Notes under the pieces: model-generated
The model's database searches: none
What the model was told of the DNA's origin: nothing
What the model saw: only the letters and a program-made list of their open reading frames with translations
Shown: in pieces, positions 1 to 7,071 of the stretch
Layout of the letters: the number at the start of each line of letters is the position of its first letter
How positions within the stretch are numbered: the first letter of the stretch is position 1
Assembly (NCBI GenBank): GCA_031259345.1
Contig: JAIRLQ010000249.1
Location: 1-15,806 of the forward strand
Direction of reading: 5' to 3'
Length of the DNA stretch: 15,806 nt
DNA from: Treponema sp.
Lineage (GTDB): Bacteria > Spirochaetota > Spirochaetia > Treponematales > Breznakiellaceae
Position numbers and translations under genes: made by a program

Positions 1-962
1 AAGAAACGCCGCGCCCGGCTTAGGTGGAATTCCGGCGGTTGATAGCGCGCCAGGAGTTCCAGAAACCTCAAACCTGTTTCTTCCAAACAGAAAGGCGCCG
101 GGAGGCCGGGGGCGGGAGGGGGCTTCCCTGATTCGCTATGAAGGGGCCATAGCCCGTCCGCTTGCGGGGTTGTTGATTGCCCGCTATCAAGCGCCAATTT
201 CCCGTTTTGCCGAAGCGCGTGCGCTTCGGCAAAAATCCAGGGCTTTGTTACCGCCAGGCGGCCTATCATCACGGCGTCGCAGTCAGCGGACTTTACGAGC
301 ATCTCTTTGGCGGACATGATGTCGCCGTTGCCTGCCACAGGTATACCCAGTTCCCGGCGCAGGGCGGACACATATTCCCAGCGGGCAAAACGCTTAAACT
401 TCTCTTTTGCACTCCGGGGGTGGAGGGTTATAAGCTCCACGCCCTCCGCTTCAAGACGGCGGCAAAAGCGAACCAGATACCCGAATGCCGCTTCCTCGCT
501 TCCGCCCCGGCTTACAAAGCCCAAGCGCAATTTAACGCTGAGCCGGCGCTTTACCTGCTTGCGTACCAGGGCAATCATCCCGCCGGCCTTGTCCATGTCT
601 TCCATCCAGCGCACTCCCGCGCCGGTACGGGTAATGGCCGGCGCGGCGCAGCCCATGTTTATATCAATGCCAAGGCAGCCGCTCTCTCCCGTCCGGGGAT
701 CATTACATTCAAACTTGTCCAAAAGAGAAGCCGCTTTTGCAAGCTGTTCCCCGTCAGCGCCTACAAGCTGGTACACAAGTTTTTGGGGGCAAGGCCCCGG
801 GTCGGTATACCACTTTTCAAAAGGGCCGCCGCCAACAAGGGCTCCGGCGCTAATCATCTCGGTATAATATTCGTCTGCCCCATTGCCAAAACTTTCGATA
901 AGTTCGCGCAGGGCGCGGTGGCTGATTTCGGCCATAGGCGCTAGCAGAAAAGGAACACTCAT
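1..962 (-). CDS. dus: tRNA-dihydrouridine synthase, C-terminus cut by window edge
   Basis: Flavin-dependent enzyme that reduces uridine to dihydrouridine in the tRNA D-loop; cytoplasmic. The frame is open from an ATG at 962 to the window edge, giving 320 codons with no stop. Seen in the translation: an N-terminal APMAEISHRALREL segment, INMGCAAPA with the expected catalytic cysteine at residue 105, VKLR (Lys144), LITLHPR (His181), VAGNGDI (211-214) and a GR pair at 234-235. Together these cover the FMN-binding TIM barrel of the Dus family. The tail (about 296 onward, LELLARYQPPEFHLSRARRF) looks like the start of the helical tRNA-binding domain. A proline-rich stretch at about 258-290 joins the two and looks poorly conserved. 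No Shine-Dalgarno is visible. A possible -10 (TACAAT, 977-972) sits only 9 bases before the ATG with no good -35, so a very short or leaderless transcript is possible. Divergent from the receiver gene. The Dus subtype is not assigned. Confidence 0.88.
   Translation of the reverse strand, partial: MSVPFLLAPMAEISHRALRELIESFGNGADEYYTEMISAGALVGGGPFEKWYTDPGPCPQKLVYQLVGADGEQLAKAASLLDKFECNDPRTGESGCLGIDINMGCAAPAITRTGAGVRWMEDMDKAGGMIALVRKQVKRRLSVKLRLGFVSRGGSEEAAFGYLVRFCRRLEAEGVELITLHPRSAKEKFKRFARWEYVSALRRELGIPVAGNGDIMSAKEMLVKSADCDAVMIGRLAVTKPWIFAEAHALRQNGKLALDSGQSTTPQADGLWPLHSESGKPPPAPGLPAPFCLEETGLRFLELLARYQPPEFHLSRARRF
205..234. repeat. 30-bp near-perfect palindrome inside dus
   Basis: The arms TTTTGCCGAAGCGC (205-218) and GCGCTTCGGCAAAA (221-234) are exact reverse complements around a 2-base centre, GT. 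The palindrome lies inside the dus frame at about codons 243-253 (IFAEAHALRQN), so it is translated. In RNA it would form a very stable hairpin. It could be an in-frame repeat insertion or a coincidence of codon choice. Confidence 0.85.
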
Positions 963-1028
963 GTTAGTATTATTGTAGCTTCGCCGTAAAAAGAAAAGGA
1001 TACGGCAGGCGTTGACTTTTTGTTCTTA

Positions 1029-1049
1029 AGCAAGGGCGGGGCCCTTGAC
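1029..1049. repeat. Stem-loop repeat, copy 1 (dus-receiver intergenic)
   Basis: CAAGGGC (1031-1037) and GCCCTTG (1041-1047) pair perfectly around the triloop GGG. The 21-base unit beginning AGCA and ending CCTTGAC recurs at 1093-1113 with two differences. The rest of this 200-bp divergent gap (963-1162) holds the receiver promoter and no gene. Confidence 0.75.
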
Positions 1050-1092
1050 AATACATGCGGCCGGAGGGCGGCGTTTAATGACTTCTTATCTG

Positions 1093-1113
1093 AGCAGGGG
1101 CGGAGCCCTTGAC
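1093..1113. repeat. Stem-loop repeat, copy 2, overlapping a promoter -35
   Basis: CAGGGGC (1095-1101) pairs with GCCCTTG (1105-1111) around the triloop GGA, with one G-T wobble. It differs from copy 1 at two of 21 positions and lies 64 bases downstream of it. Its right arm runs into the -35 box TTGACT (1109-1114) of the putative receiver promoter, so DNA structure or a bound protein here could affect initiation. Confidence 0.7.
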
Positions 1114-1137
1114 TTGTAAAAGTCTTTAACATAGATT
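1109..1137 (+). promoter_or_regulatory. Candidate sigma-70-type promoter for the receiver gene
   Basis: A TTGACT -35 (1109-1114) and a TAGATT -10 (1132-1137) are separated by 17 bases. A transcript would start near 1144, about 20 bases before the ATG at 1163, and would carry the GAGGAG ribosome binding site at 1149-1154. The call rests on hexamers and spacing only. Confidence 0.5.
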
Positions 1138-1162
1138 ATAAGATAGAAGAGGAGCGTAGCCT

Positions 1163-1600
1163 ATGATAGCTAAGAGTGATATGCCTAACCTCAACGACAA
1201 GCCTCCCGAGGGAGCAAAGCCGGAAGGCGGTGCATACCGGGTTCTTATTGTTGATGATTCCATGTTTATTGCTAAGCAGCTTGGCCAAATCTTCACTTCC
1301 GAGGGTTTCGAAGTTGCGGCCACCGCAGCCGATGGAGCCCAGGGGGTGGAAAAGTACAAAGAACTCCATCCCAACATTGATTTGGTTACTATGGACATTA
1401 CCATGCCGGTCATGGACGGGGTTTCAGCGTTGGAAAAGATCCTGGAATTTGACAAAGAAGCCTGCGTAATCATGGTAAGCGCCTTGGGAAAGGAAGATGT
1501 GGTTAAAAAATCACTGCTTATGGGTGCAAAAAGTTATATAGTCAAGCCCCTGGATCGTAAAAAGGTACTGGAGCGTGTTATTTCTGTCTTAAAGCGTTAA
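1163..1600 (+). CDS. Stand-alone CheY-like response regulator receiver protein
   Basis: A 145-residue protein made almost entirely of one phosphoacceptor receiver domain (about 25-145), with a 24-residue charged and proline-containing leader. The receiver residues are all present: acidic pair Asp31/Asp32, phosphoacceptor Asp78 in VTMDITMP, switch Ser106 in VSALG, and Lys128 in VKPLD. There is no DNA-binding or enzymatic output domain, so it should signal through protein contact, as CheY, Spo0F-like or PatA-like proteins do. The start is well supported by GAGGAG eight bases upstream. No kinase or chemotaxis gene lies next to it, so its partner is unknown. It is followed after 87 bases by the flavodiiron gene on the same strand. 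The gap has only an imperfect CCGGC/GCCGG hairpin near 1611-1632, so co-transcription is plausible. A CheY role in motility is possible but unproven. Confidence 0.9.
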   Translation: MIAKSDMPNLNDKPPEGAKPEGGAYRVLIVDDSMFIAKQLGQIFTSEGFEVAATAADGAQGVEKYKELHPNIDLVTMDITMPVMDGVSALEKILEFDKEACVIMVSALGKEDVVKKSLLMGAKSYIVKPLDRKKVLERVISVLKR

Positions 1601-1687
1601 GCATTGTATACCGGCGGTCATTTGGCTGCCGGGGCAAGCGCCAATCCCAAAATAAATCCTCTAAACCCAAAAGAGTGAGGTATCTAC

Positions 1688-2899
1688 GTGAGAGCCCGGT
1701 CTGTTGCAGATAATATTTTTAGTATACATGCGGATATTCAGACAAGCGACCTTTTCGAGGGCATTTGGCCTATCCCGAAGGGGGTTTCCCTTAATTCCTA
1801 TCTTATAAAAGGTGATAAAATTGCCCTGATTGACCTGCTTAGGGACTGGACCGGCGCGGTTAATCAGGCGGAAACCGCTCTTTCTTCAATTAACCTGTCT
1901 TTTTCCGATGTAGATTACCTTATTCTTAACCACCTGGAGCCTGACCACACAGGCTGGCTAAGGGAATTTCGTGAAAAAGCCCCAAAAGCCGAAATTATCG
2001 CCACGGCCAAGGGTATAGAACTGGTTAAAACCTTTTATAAGCTCGATTCGGGCCTGCGGGCGGTTAAAGACGGCGACACCCTCGATTTGGGGGGCGGCAA
2101 AATCCTGACTTTTTTTGAAACTCCCAATATACACTGGCCCGAAACCATGATTAGCTGGGAAGGGTCTACAGGGACCCTTTTCTCCTGCGATGCTTTCGGT
2201 TCTTTTGGCGCCCTGGGGGAAAAAGTTTTTGATGATGAATATGGGCCGGATGAGCACGCATGGTTTGAAGGCGAAACCCTGCGCTATTATTCCAACATTG
2301 TGTCTTCCTTTTCCGCCTTTGTGGAACGGGGCATTCAAAAAATCGGCAACCTGGATATACGCTGCGTGGCCCCCAGTCACGGTATGGTGTGGCGGAAAAA
2401 CCCCAGGGCCATCATCGACAGGTATGCCAAATACGCGTCTTATGCCAAAGACGGCACGGAAAAAGAAATCGCCGTTATTTGGGGATCCATGTACGGCAAT
2501 ACCAAGGCGGGGGTAGACGCCGTAGTCCGAGGTATCGAAGCCGAAGCCGTGCCCTACACCATGCACCGCATTCCGGACGAAGATGTTTCCTATGTGCTTT
2601 CCGGCGCCTTTAAAGCAAGGGGCATGGTTCTGGCAATGCCTACCTACGAATACGCAATGTTCCCGCCAATGGCTTATGTTATTGATATTTTCCGGCGCAA
2701 GCATATTTTTGGCAAAAAAGTGCTCCGTATCGGTTCCTGGGGCTGGGTGGGCGGCGCCCGCAAAGAATACGACGCGGCTATCCTTAACTTAAAGTGCGAA
2801 AGTATTGAATCTGTCGAATGGGCGGGTTACCCTACAGCGGAAGAATTTGCCCTGCTTGAAAAGCGGGGCCGGGAACTGGCGCAGGCGGTTAAAGCTTAA
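1688..2899 (+). CDS. Flavodiiron protein (A-type flavoprotein; O2/NO reductase)
   Basis: A cytoplasmic enzyme that reduces dioxygen to water, or nitric oxide to nitrous oxide, at a di-iron centre fed by FMN; it protects anaerobes from oxygen or NO. At 403 residues it has the usual length for the two-domain class. The metallo-beta-lactamase-like domain (about 1-255) contains all expected iron ligands: His82, Glu84, Asp86 and His87 in NHLEPDHTGWL, then His149, Asp168 and His231. The flavodoxin-like domain (about 261-400) begins with the FMN phosphate loop GSMYGNT (266-272). No rubredoxin or flavin reductase domain is fused, so an external electron donor such as rubredoxin is needed; none is encoded here. 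Translation starts at GTG, with AGTGAGG seven bases upstream. Whether O2 or NO is the preferred substrate cannot be told from sequence. Confidence 0.93.
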   Translation: MRARSVADNIFSIHADIQTSDLFEGIWPIPKGVSLNSYLIKGDKIALIDLLRDWTGAVNQAETALSSINLSFSDVDYLILNHLEPDHTGWLREFREKAPKAEIIATAKGIELVKTFYKLDSGLRAVKDGDTLDLGGGKILTFFETPNIHWPETMISWEGSTGTLFSCDAFGSFGALGEKVFDDEYGPDEHAWFEGETLRYYSNIVSSFSAFVERGIQKIGNLDIRCVAPSHGMVWRKNPRAIIDRYAKYASYAKDGTEKEIAVIWGSMYGNTKAGVDAVVRGIEAEAVPYTMHRIPDEDVSYVLSGAFKARGMVLAMPTYEYAMFPPMAYVIDIFRRKHIFGKKVLRIGSWGWVGGARKEYDAAILNLKCESIESVEWAGYPTAEEFALLEKRGRELAQAVKA

Positions 2900-2900
2900 A

Positions 2901-2969
2901 CCGCGGCGGCTGTTTGCCGCGGCGGAGCCGGGAAGTAACTTGCTTTCCGGACAGCCCGGCGGGGCCGGG
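2901..2969. terminator. Three-hairpin convergent gene junction, possible bidirectional terminator
   Basis: Between the stops of the flavodiiron gene and the yesN-type gene there are several stem-loops: CCGCGGC/GCCGCGG (2901-2907 with 2916-2922), an imperfect pair with CCGG ends at 2928-2950, and CCCGGC/GCCGGG around a GGG triloop (2955-2960 with 2964-2969). None is followed by a clear run of T on either strand. They may act as structural 3' ends or need Rho, and are not classical intrinsic terminators. Confidence 0.45.
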
Positions 2970-2978
2970 AAACAAACT

Positions 2979-4529
2979 CTATTTAAGCTCGCCGCCTTCT
3001 TTTAAATGGGCAAAGCGGAATTCGCCGGGAGTAAGGCCGGTAAATTTTTTAAAAATCCGGGTAAAATAATTTTGGCTGTTAAAGCCAACCAGATAACAGG
3101 TTTCTTTTGAGCTGAAATTTTTTAAGAGAAGATTTTTTGCCGCCTTGATCCGTTCTTCGGTAATTATATCCGTGCAGGTTTTTCCCGTAATACGGCGGAA
3201 CAGTTTGCTTAAATAAAAGGGCGAAAGATTAATTTGGCTTGCAATACTGGCCAGGGAAATATCCTTGTTGTAATTTTCGCGTATAAACTGCATGGCCTTG
3301 TCAATAAACACATTTTTGCTTTTTTCCCGTGTTTCATGTACCTGAAGAAAAAGTTGTTTTATTTTTGACAAAAGCAAAATCTCAAGCAGTTTGGGATCTT
3401 CAATTTTAAGAATGCCGGGATCGGCGTCAAAAACAAGATCCGTACCCGGCATGGCCCGGATTAGCTCCTGTGCCAAAAGGACCAGAAACTTATAGGCTTC
3501 TTCCCTGGCTTCCGAAAAATTATAGTCTGAAACAAGGCCTAAAGAAATTTGGTTAAAGATTTTTTCGCTTTCCCCGCTGTCCCCGTCAAGAATCGCCTTT
3601 GACAAAGAGCTTTTTAAACGGGCAAGATTGTCTTTAAAAGAGGGCTCTTCTTTCGGGCTGCCCGAATACTTTACAATGCGGGTCCCTTTTTCGCCTGCTT
3701 CTTTAAGGGCGCTTCTGGCCTCAAGGTATGCTTTGTGCCAAAGCGAAATATTTTCCACATAGGCGCTTATGCCAATATTGATGGCGTTAAATTTTAGTTT
3801 TTCAAGGCTCTTTAAAATATACCCGGAAAGCATGTCTATATCGCCGGTTTCTCCGCCGTTTGGCGTCATAAGGCAGACAATCAACTGGTTATTAAAAATA
3901 GCCGAGACTACATGGTTCCCCAATTCAAAAAGTAAATTCTTAATTAACAGGTTTATTTCGCCCAAGCCGCCTGAGCCTTCAAGAATAAGGCAATAGCCGG
4001 AGGATACGCCGCTTTCCAAAAAGCCCAGCATTTGGCTTAAGGTTTCGGCTGCGCCCTGTGAGATAACGCCGAAAATAAAATCATTTTCTACCAGCGGGCG
4101 GACTTTTTCCATACGGTTTAAGAGGGCTGTGGCGGTAACCCCTGCCGACTCCCGGCTTTCCCGTTTTGCAAGGGCGGCGGAAATTGCCGCCTTTAAAGGT
4201 TCAAGCCGCGCGGGCTTTAGGAGGTAATCTTCAACCCCCAGCTTAATTGCCCGCTGGGCAAATTCAAAATTATCATGGGAGGAAATTATTATAAAACTAA
4301 TATCCGGATCTGAGCCGTGAATTTCGGCAATAAGATCCAGGCCCGAAATTCCCGGAATTCCCACGTCAACCAGCATAATATCGGGTTTCTTTTCCCTTGC
4401 CATTCTAAGGGCGTCAAGGCCGTTTCCGGCTTCCGCCGCAAGTTCTATCTCCGGAAAATTATTGCGGAGCATCAAAGTTAAGGCCTGGCGCTCAATGTTT
4501 TCGTCTTCAACTACCATTACGGTATACAT
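2979..4529 (-). CDS. yesN: YesN-type response regulator, receiver plus AraC DNA-binding domain
   Basis: Transcription factor of the YesM/YesN class, which usually controls carbohydrate uptake genes. Of 516 residues, the N-terminal receiver (about 1-120) has acidic Glu8/Asp9, phosphoacceptor Asp55 in MLVDVGIPG, switch Ser83-84 and Lys105 in LLKPA. A region of about 280 residues with no family I recognise follows; long middle regions are normal in this class. The C-terminus (407-505) is a two-helix-turn-helix AraC domain ending in the typical GFNSQNYFTRIFKKFTG and LTPGEF pattern. The ATG overlaps the kinase stop by one base (TAATG) and has GGGAGGGGG upstream, so the two are translationally coupled. 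It is the last gene of the minus-strand run and most likely activates the transporter genes at its head, which would make the operon self-regulated. The gene symbol is by family resemblance. Confidence 0.9.
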   Translation of the reverse strand: MYTVMVVEDENIERQALTLMLRNNFPEIELAAEAGNGLDALRMAREKKPDIMLVDVGIPGISGLDLIAEIHGSDPDISFIIISSHDNFEFAQRAIKLGVEDYLLKPARLEPLKAAISAALAKRESRESAGVTATALLNRMEKVRPLVENDFIFGVISQGAAETLSQMLGFLESGVSSGYCLILEGSGGLGEINLLIKNLLFELGNHVVSAIFNNQLIVCLMTPNGGETGDIDMLSGYILKSLEKLKFNAINIGISAYVENISLWHKAYLEARSALKEAGEKGTRIVKYSGSPKEEPSFKDNLARLKSSLSKAILDGDSGESEKIFNQISLGLVSDYNFSEAREEAYKFLVLLAQELIRAMPGTDLVFDADPGILKIEDPKLLEILLLSKIKQLFLQVHETREKSKNVFIDKAMQFIRENYNKDISLASIASQINLSPFYLSKLFRRITGKTCTDIITEERIKAAKNLLLKNFSSKETCYLVGFNSQNYFTRIFKKFTGLTPGEFRFAHLKEGGELK

Positions 4530-6010
4530 TACCCCCTCCCTGCGCGCTCAACATTTGCGGCAATGGAAATGGTAACCAGGGTTCCCACATCCTCTGTACT
4601 TTCAACATAAAAACCCGCTTCGCTGCCGTAGATCATTTCGATGCGTTTTTTTGCGTTCAAAAGTCCGATATGCCTGCCCTTTTTTTCATTTGCATCCGCC
4701 GGATACGAGTCGCTGGATAAAAGCTCTTCAAGCTTATCCTGGGGTATACCTTTGCCATTGTCTTCAACAGTCATATATACGTTTCCGTTGCGCCAGCTTA
4801 CCGAAACTATTACCTGTGCGTCGTGTACCATGCCGCCAACACCGTGAATCACCGCGTTTTCGATCAGCGGCTGGAGCAGCATGCCGGGCATCATAATGTT
4901 GGGAACACCCGGATCGGTGTTAAGCTCCAGATGGATCCGGTCGCCAAAACGCAGGCGCTGTATATGCAGGTAATTGCGGACACATTCCAGCTCTTCAAAA
5001 AGAGTTGACATGCGGTTTGTTTTGTCAAGGCTGTAACGCAAAAGTTGGGTGGTCATGTCAATAAGTTCCGCCGCTTCTTTTGCCTGTTCCATTGAGGCAA
5101 TCTGCGAAATCATGGTTAAGGTATTAAACAGAAAATGCGGGTTCATTTGATCCTGCAGGGCTTTTAATTCCGACATTATTAAAAGTTCGTTCACTCTTAA
5201 GTTTTCGTTTTCTGCCTGCAATAACTGCTTTTGAAGCCTTGCGTTTGTCTCGATGGTAAGAATATTCGCCCTGATTGAATTTGCCATATCATCAAGAGCT
5301 TCACCAAAAACCGCGAACTCCGGGCCGGAGTCTTTAACTTCGCTTAAATCGTATTCGCCCTTTTTTATTTTTTGAATATTGCTCACAATGCTGTTAATGG
5401 GCCGGGTAACCCAGCGGGACGCGCTAAAAGAGAAGAAAAGCGCGCTAAGGATCATGCCGGACACAACAATGCTGACAATAAGGGTGAGCCTTTTCCATGA
5501 ACTCCCCAGAACTTCCCTTCGGGCTTCGGCATAATGTATAAGGTAGCCGTAATATTCGCTTTGGGTGCTGTTGGTTAAGTCAAACACATGCATAAGATAC
5601 TCATAGTTCCCGGTATGCGTCGGGCGGCTGCCGTTTTTTGCGAGTTTTTCAAAATATTCGTCGCAGCTTTCCATCATGTTCCGCAGTACTCTAATGCGGA
5701 ACATGATATCCGCGTCGTCCACAGCGTTCATAATAAAGCCAAGGCTCGTTTCGGCAGCCTGCATTGAAGAGCGGTAATCAATAAGTTTGGCTTCCGTCAT
5801 GTAGTAAAAATAATTTTGCGCGTTGCTGCGCGAGGACTGCATTTGCTGATAAAAATTGCTTAATTCCCAAAACAAGCCGGAGCTGCGGTTATATTCCCTG
5901 GAAAATATATTACTCGTCAGATAGCTGATTATTACAACAATACTAACCAACACGATTAAAATAATGTTGTAAATCATCAGCTTCGCGCCGATGCTTTTTT
6001 GTCCTCCCAA
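4529..6010 (-). CDS. yesM: YesM-type sensor histidine kinase with short extracytoplasmic domain
   Basis: Membrane sensor kinase partnered with the overlapping YesN-type regulator. Seen in 493 residues: TM1 at about 11-33, an extracytoplasmic segment of about 140 residues (34-175), TM2 at about 176-197, a HAMP linker (about 198-255), a coiled stretch (about 255-285), then the His_kinase block MNPHFLFNTL with phosphoacceptor His292. The ATP-binding domain has Asn385 in ENAVIHG, EDNGKGIP (416-423) and GRHIGLLNAKKR. The sensor region lacks cysteines apart from Cys116 and looks all-helical; many YesM-like kinases carry a larger, roughly 250-residue Cache-type sensor. The start is TTG with AAGGG eight bases upstream. 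A stronger SD-like GGGAGG lies just inside the frame, so an internal start (Met12) cannot be excluded. It begins 27 bases after the UroD-family gene. Confidence 0.9.
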   Translation of the reverse strand: MGGQKSIGAKLMIYNIILIVLVSIVVIISYLTSNIFSREYNRSSGLFWELSNFYQQMQSSRSNAQNYFYYMTEAKLIDYRSSMQAAETSLGFIMNAVDDADIMFRIRVLRNMMESCDEYFEKLAKNGSRPTHTGNYEYLMHVFDLTNSTQSEYYGYLIHYAEARREVLGSSWKRLTLIVSIVVSGMILSALFFSFSASRWVTRPINSIVSNIQKIKKGEYDLSEVKDSGPEFAVFGEALDDMANSIRANILTIETNARLQKQLLQAENENLRVNELLIMSELKALQDQMNPHFLFNTLTMISQIASMEQAKEAAELIDMTTQLLRYSLDKTNRMSTLFEELECVRNYLHIQRLRFGDRIHLELNTDPGVPNIMMPGMLLQPLIENAVIHGVGGMVHDAQVIVSVSWRNGNVYMTVEDNGKGIPQDKLEELLSSDSYPADANEKKGRHIGLLNAKKRIEMIYGSEAGFYVESTEDVGTLVTISIAANVERAGRG

Positions 6011-6037
6011 AAGGCCCGCCCTTACCGCATATAACTG

Positions 6038-7069
6038 TTACTGTATTGTATACTCCCTTGCGGCGTTTACAAAAGCCCTGATGTTCGCTTCCGGGGCGCC
6101 TTTTGGAATCGCGCAGCCTGCTCCCAGCACTATACCCCGGCCTCCAAAACAATCCAAAACGCGCTTAACTTCCAGGCGCATTTTTTCGGGAGTTCCAAAG
6201 TAGAAAAGGCCTGAAGGATCTATGGGGCCGAATACTGTCGACTTGCCTTTCATGGCCGGCGCCGCCCTGTTCATGTCGGTTTTGTAATCGATCTCCACCC
6301 CCTCATGCCCAATGGACGCTACATCTTCCAAAATAAGGTCAAGGTTACCGCAGATATGGCACACGGCTTTTATATTCAGTTTTTGCAATTCTTCGTGGAG
6401 TTTTTTGTGGAAAGGCAGGGAATATTTTAGAAACATTTCACGGCTTATAAGATCGGGCCCGCAGGAAGAATCGCCAAAGCTGGTAATGTCAGCCCCCGCG
6501 GCTTTCATCATTTTATGGTATTCCAAATGCACATACAGAGCCTTTTCTATTAATTTAAGAATTTTTTCGCCCTGTTCTTCATCTGTAAGGTCGGTAAAAA
6601 AATCCATCATGCCGTAGGCAAGCATGGCAAGGCTATAGGCCATTTGATCGCAGTTGCCGCGTAAAAGGAATTCATTTCCCGTTTCTTTTTTGATAAGGCC
6701 GCAGGCTTCGATAATAATGTTTACCCTGTCGTTTGTGTAAAGCCGCCCGGGTTCCATAAGATCCATTAACTCGTTTATGTCGTTCGACGCGGGGCCAATC
6801 ACCCTGGCCGGGTCATCTTCGGGCAAATCCACCGGAACGCCGACGGCGCCGGCCAGCACGCAGGTATCAACTTCCAAAAGAATTCCGTCAAGGCCATATT
6901 TGCGCGCAAAGGCAATATTCGCCTTTGCCATATTTTTTGCGCTACTGCGATACTGCTCCATGGTAAAGCCGGATTCCGTGGCTACAGGGGAAGCGGCAAG
7001 CAGCATAAGGGGAACTTTGTCCGGCTTTTGCCTGTTAAGGGCAGCCATAATACGCTCGTATCCGGTCAT
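6038..7069 (-). CDS. Uroporphyrinogen decarboxylase/MtaA-CmuA family protein
   Basis: A 343-residue protein of the URO-D superfamily, which includes heme-pathway HemE and the corrinoid/coenzyme M methyltransferases MtaA, MtbA and CmuA. The start MTGYERIMAALNRQKPDKVP is typical. It has the Zn-binding pattern of the methyltransferase branch, His238-x-Cys240 in VCHICGN and Cys319 in LGAGCAIP. HemE lacks this triad, so heme synthesis is unlikely. In characterised relatives the zinc activates a thiol that accepts a methyl group from a corrinoid protein; the acceptor here is unknown. It starts two bases after the deoC stop, with GGGGGTG just upstream, and sits between a sugar-cleaving aldolase and the sensor kinase in a sugar-transport operon. 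No corrinoid-binding protein or MtaB/MttB-type partner is in the window, so partners would lie elsewhere or the protein has another activity. Confidence 0.85.
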   Translation of the reverse strand: MTGYERIMAALNRQKPDKVPLMLLAASPVATESGFTMEQYRSSAKNMAKANIAFARKYGLDGILLEVDTCVLAGAVGVPVDLPEDDPARVIGPASNDINELMDLMEPGRLYTNDRVNIIIEACGLIKKETGNEFLLRGNCDQMAYSLAMLAYGMMDFFTDLTDEEQGEKILKLIEKALYVHLEYHKMMKAAGADITSFGDSSCGPDLISREMFLKYSLPFHKKLHEELQKLNIKAVCHICGNLDLILEDVASIGHEGVEIDYKTDMNRAAPAMKGKSTVFGPIDPSGLFYFGTPEKMRLEVKRVLDCFGGRGIVLGAGCAIPKGAPEANIRAFVNAAREYTIQ

Positions 7070-7071
7070 AA

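Noticed and set aside
177..944. Long plus-strand open frame of about 255 codons
   Set aside because: It is antisense to the dus gene, whose conserved motifs are continuous on the minus strand to the window edge; the plus-strand product has no recognisable domain.
1958..2704. Minus-strand open frame of 248 codons opposite the flavodiiron gene
   Set aside because: The plus strand has all iron ligands and the FMN loop of a flavodiiron protein; the antisense product is a shadow.
6038..7069. Heme biosynthesis HemE
   Set aside because: The HxC...C zinc triad and the catabolic operon context fit the methyltransferase branch; no other heme gene is nearby.
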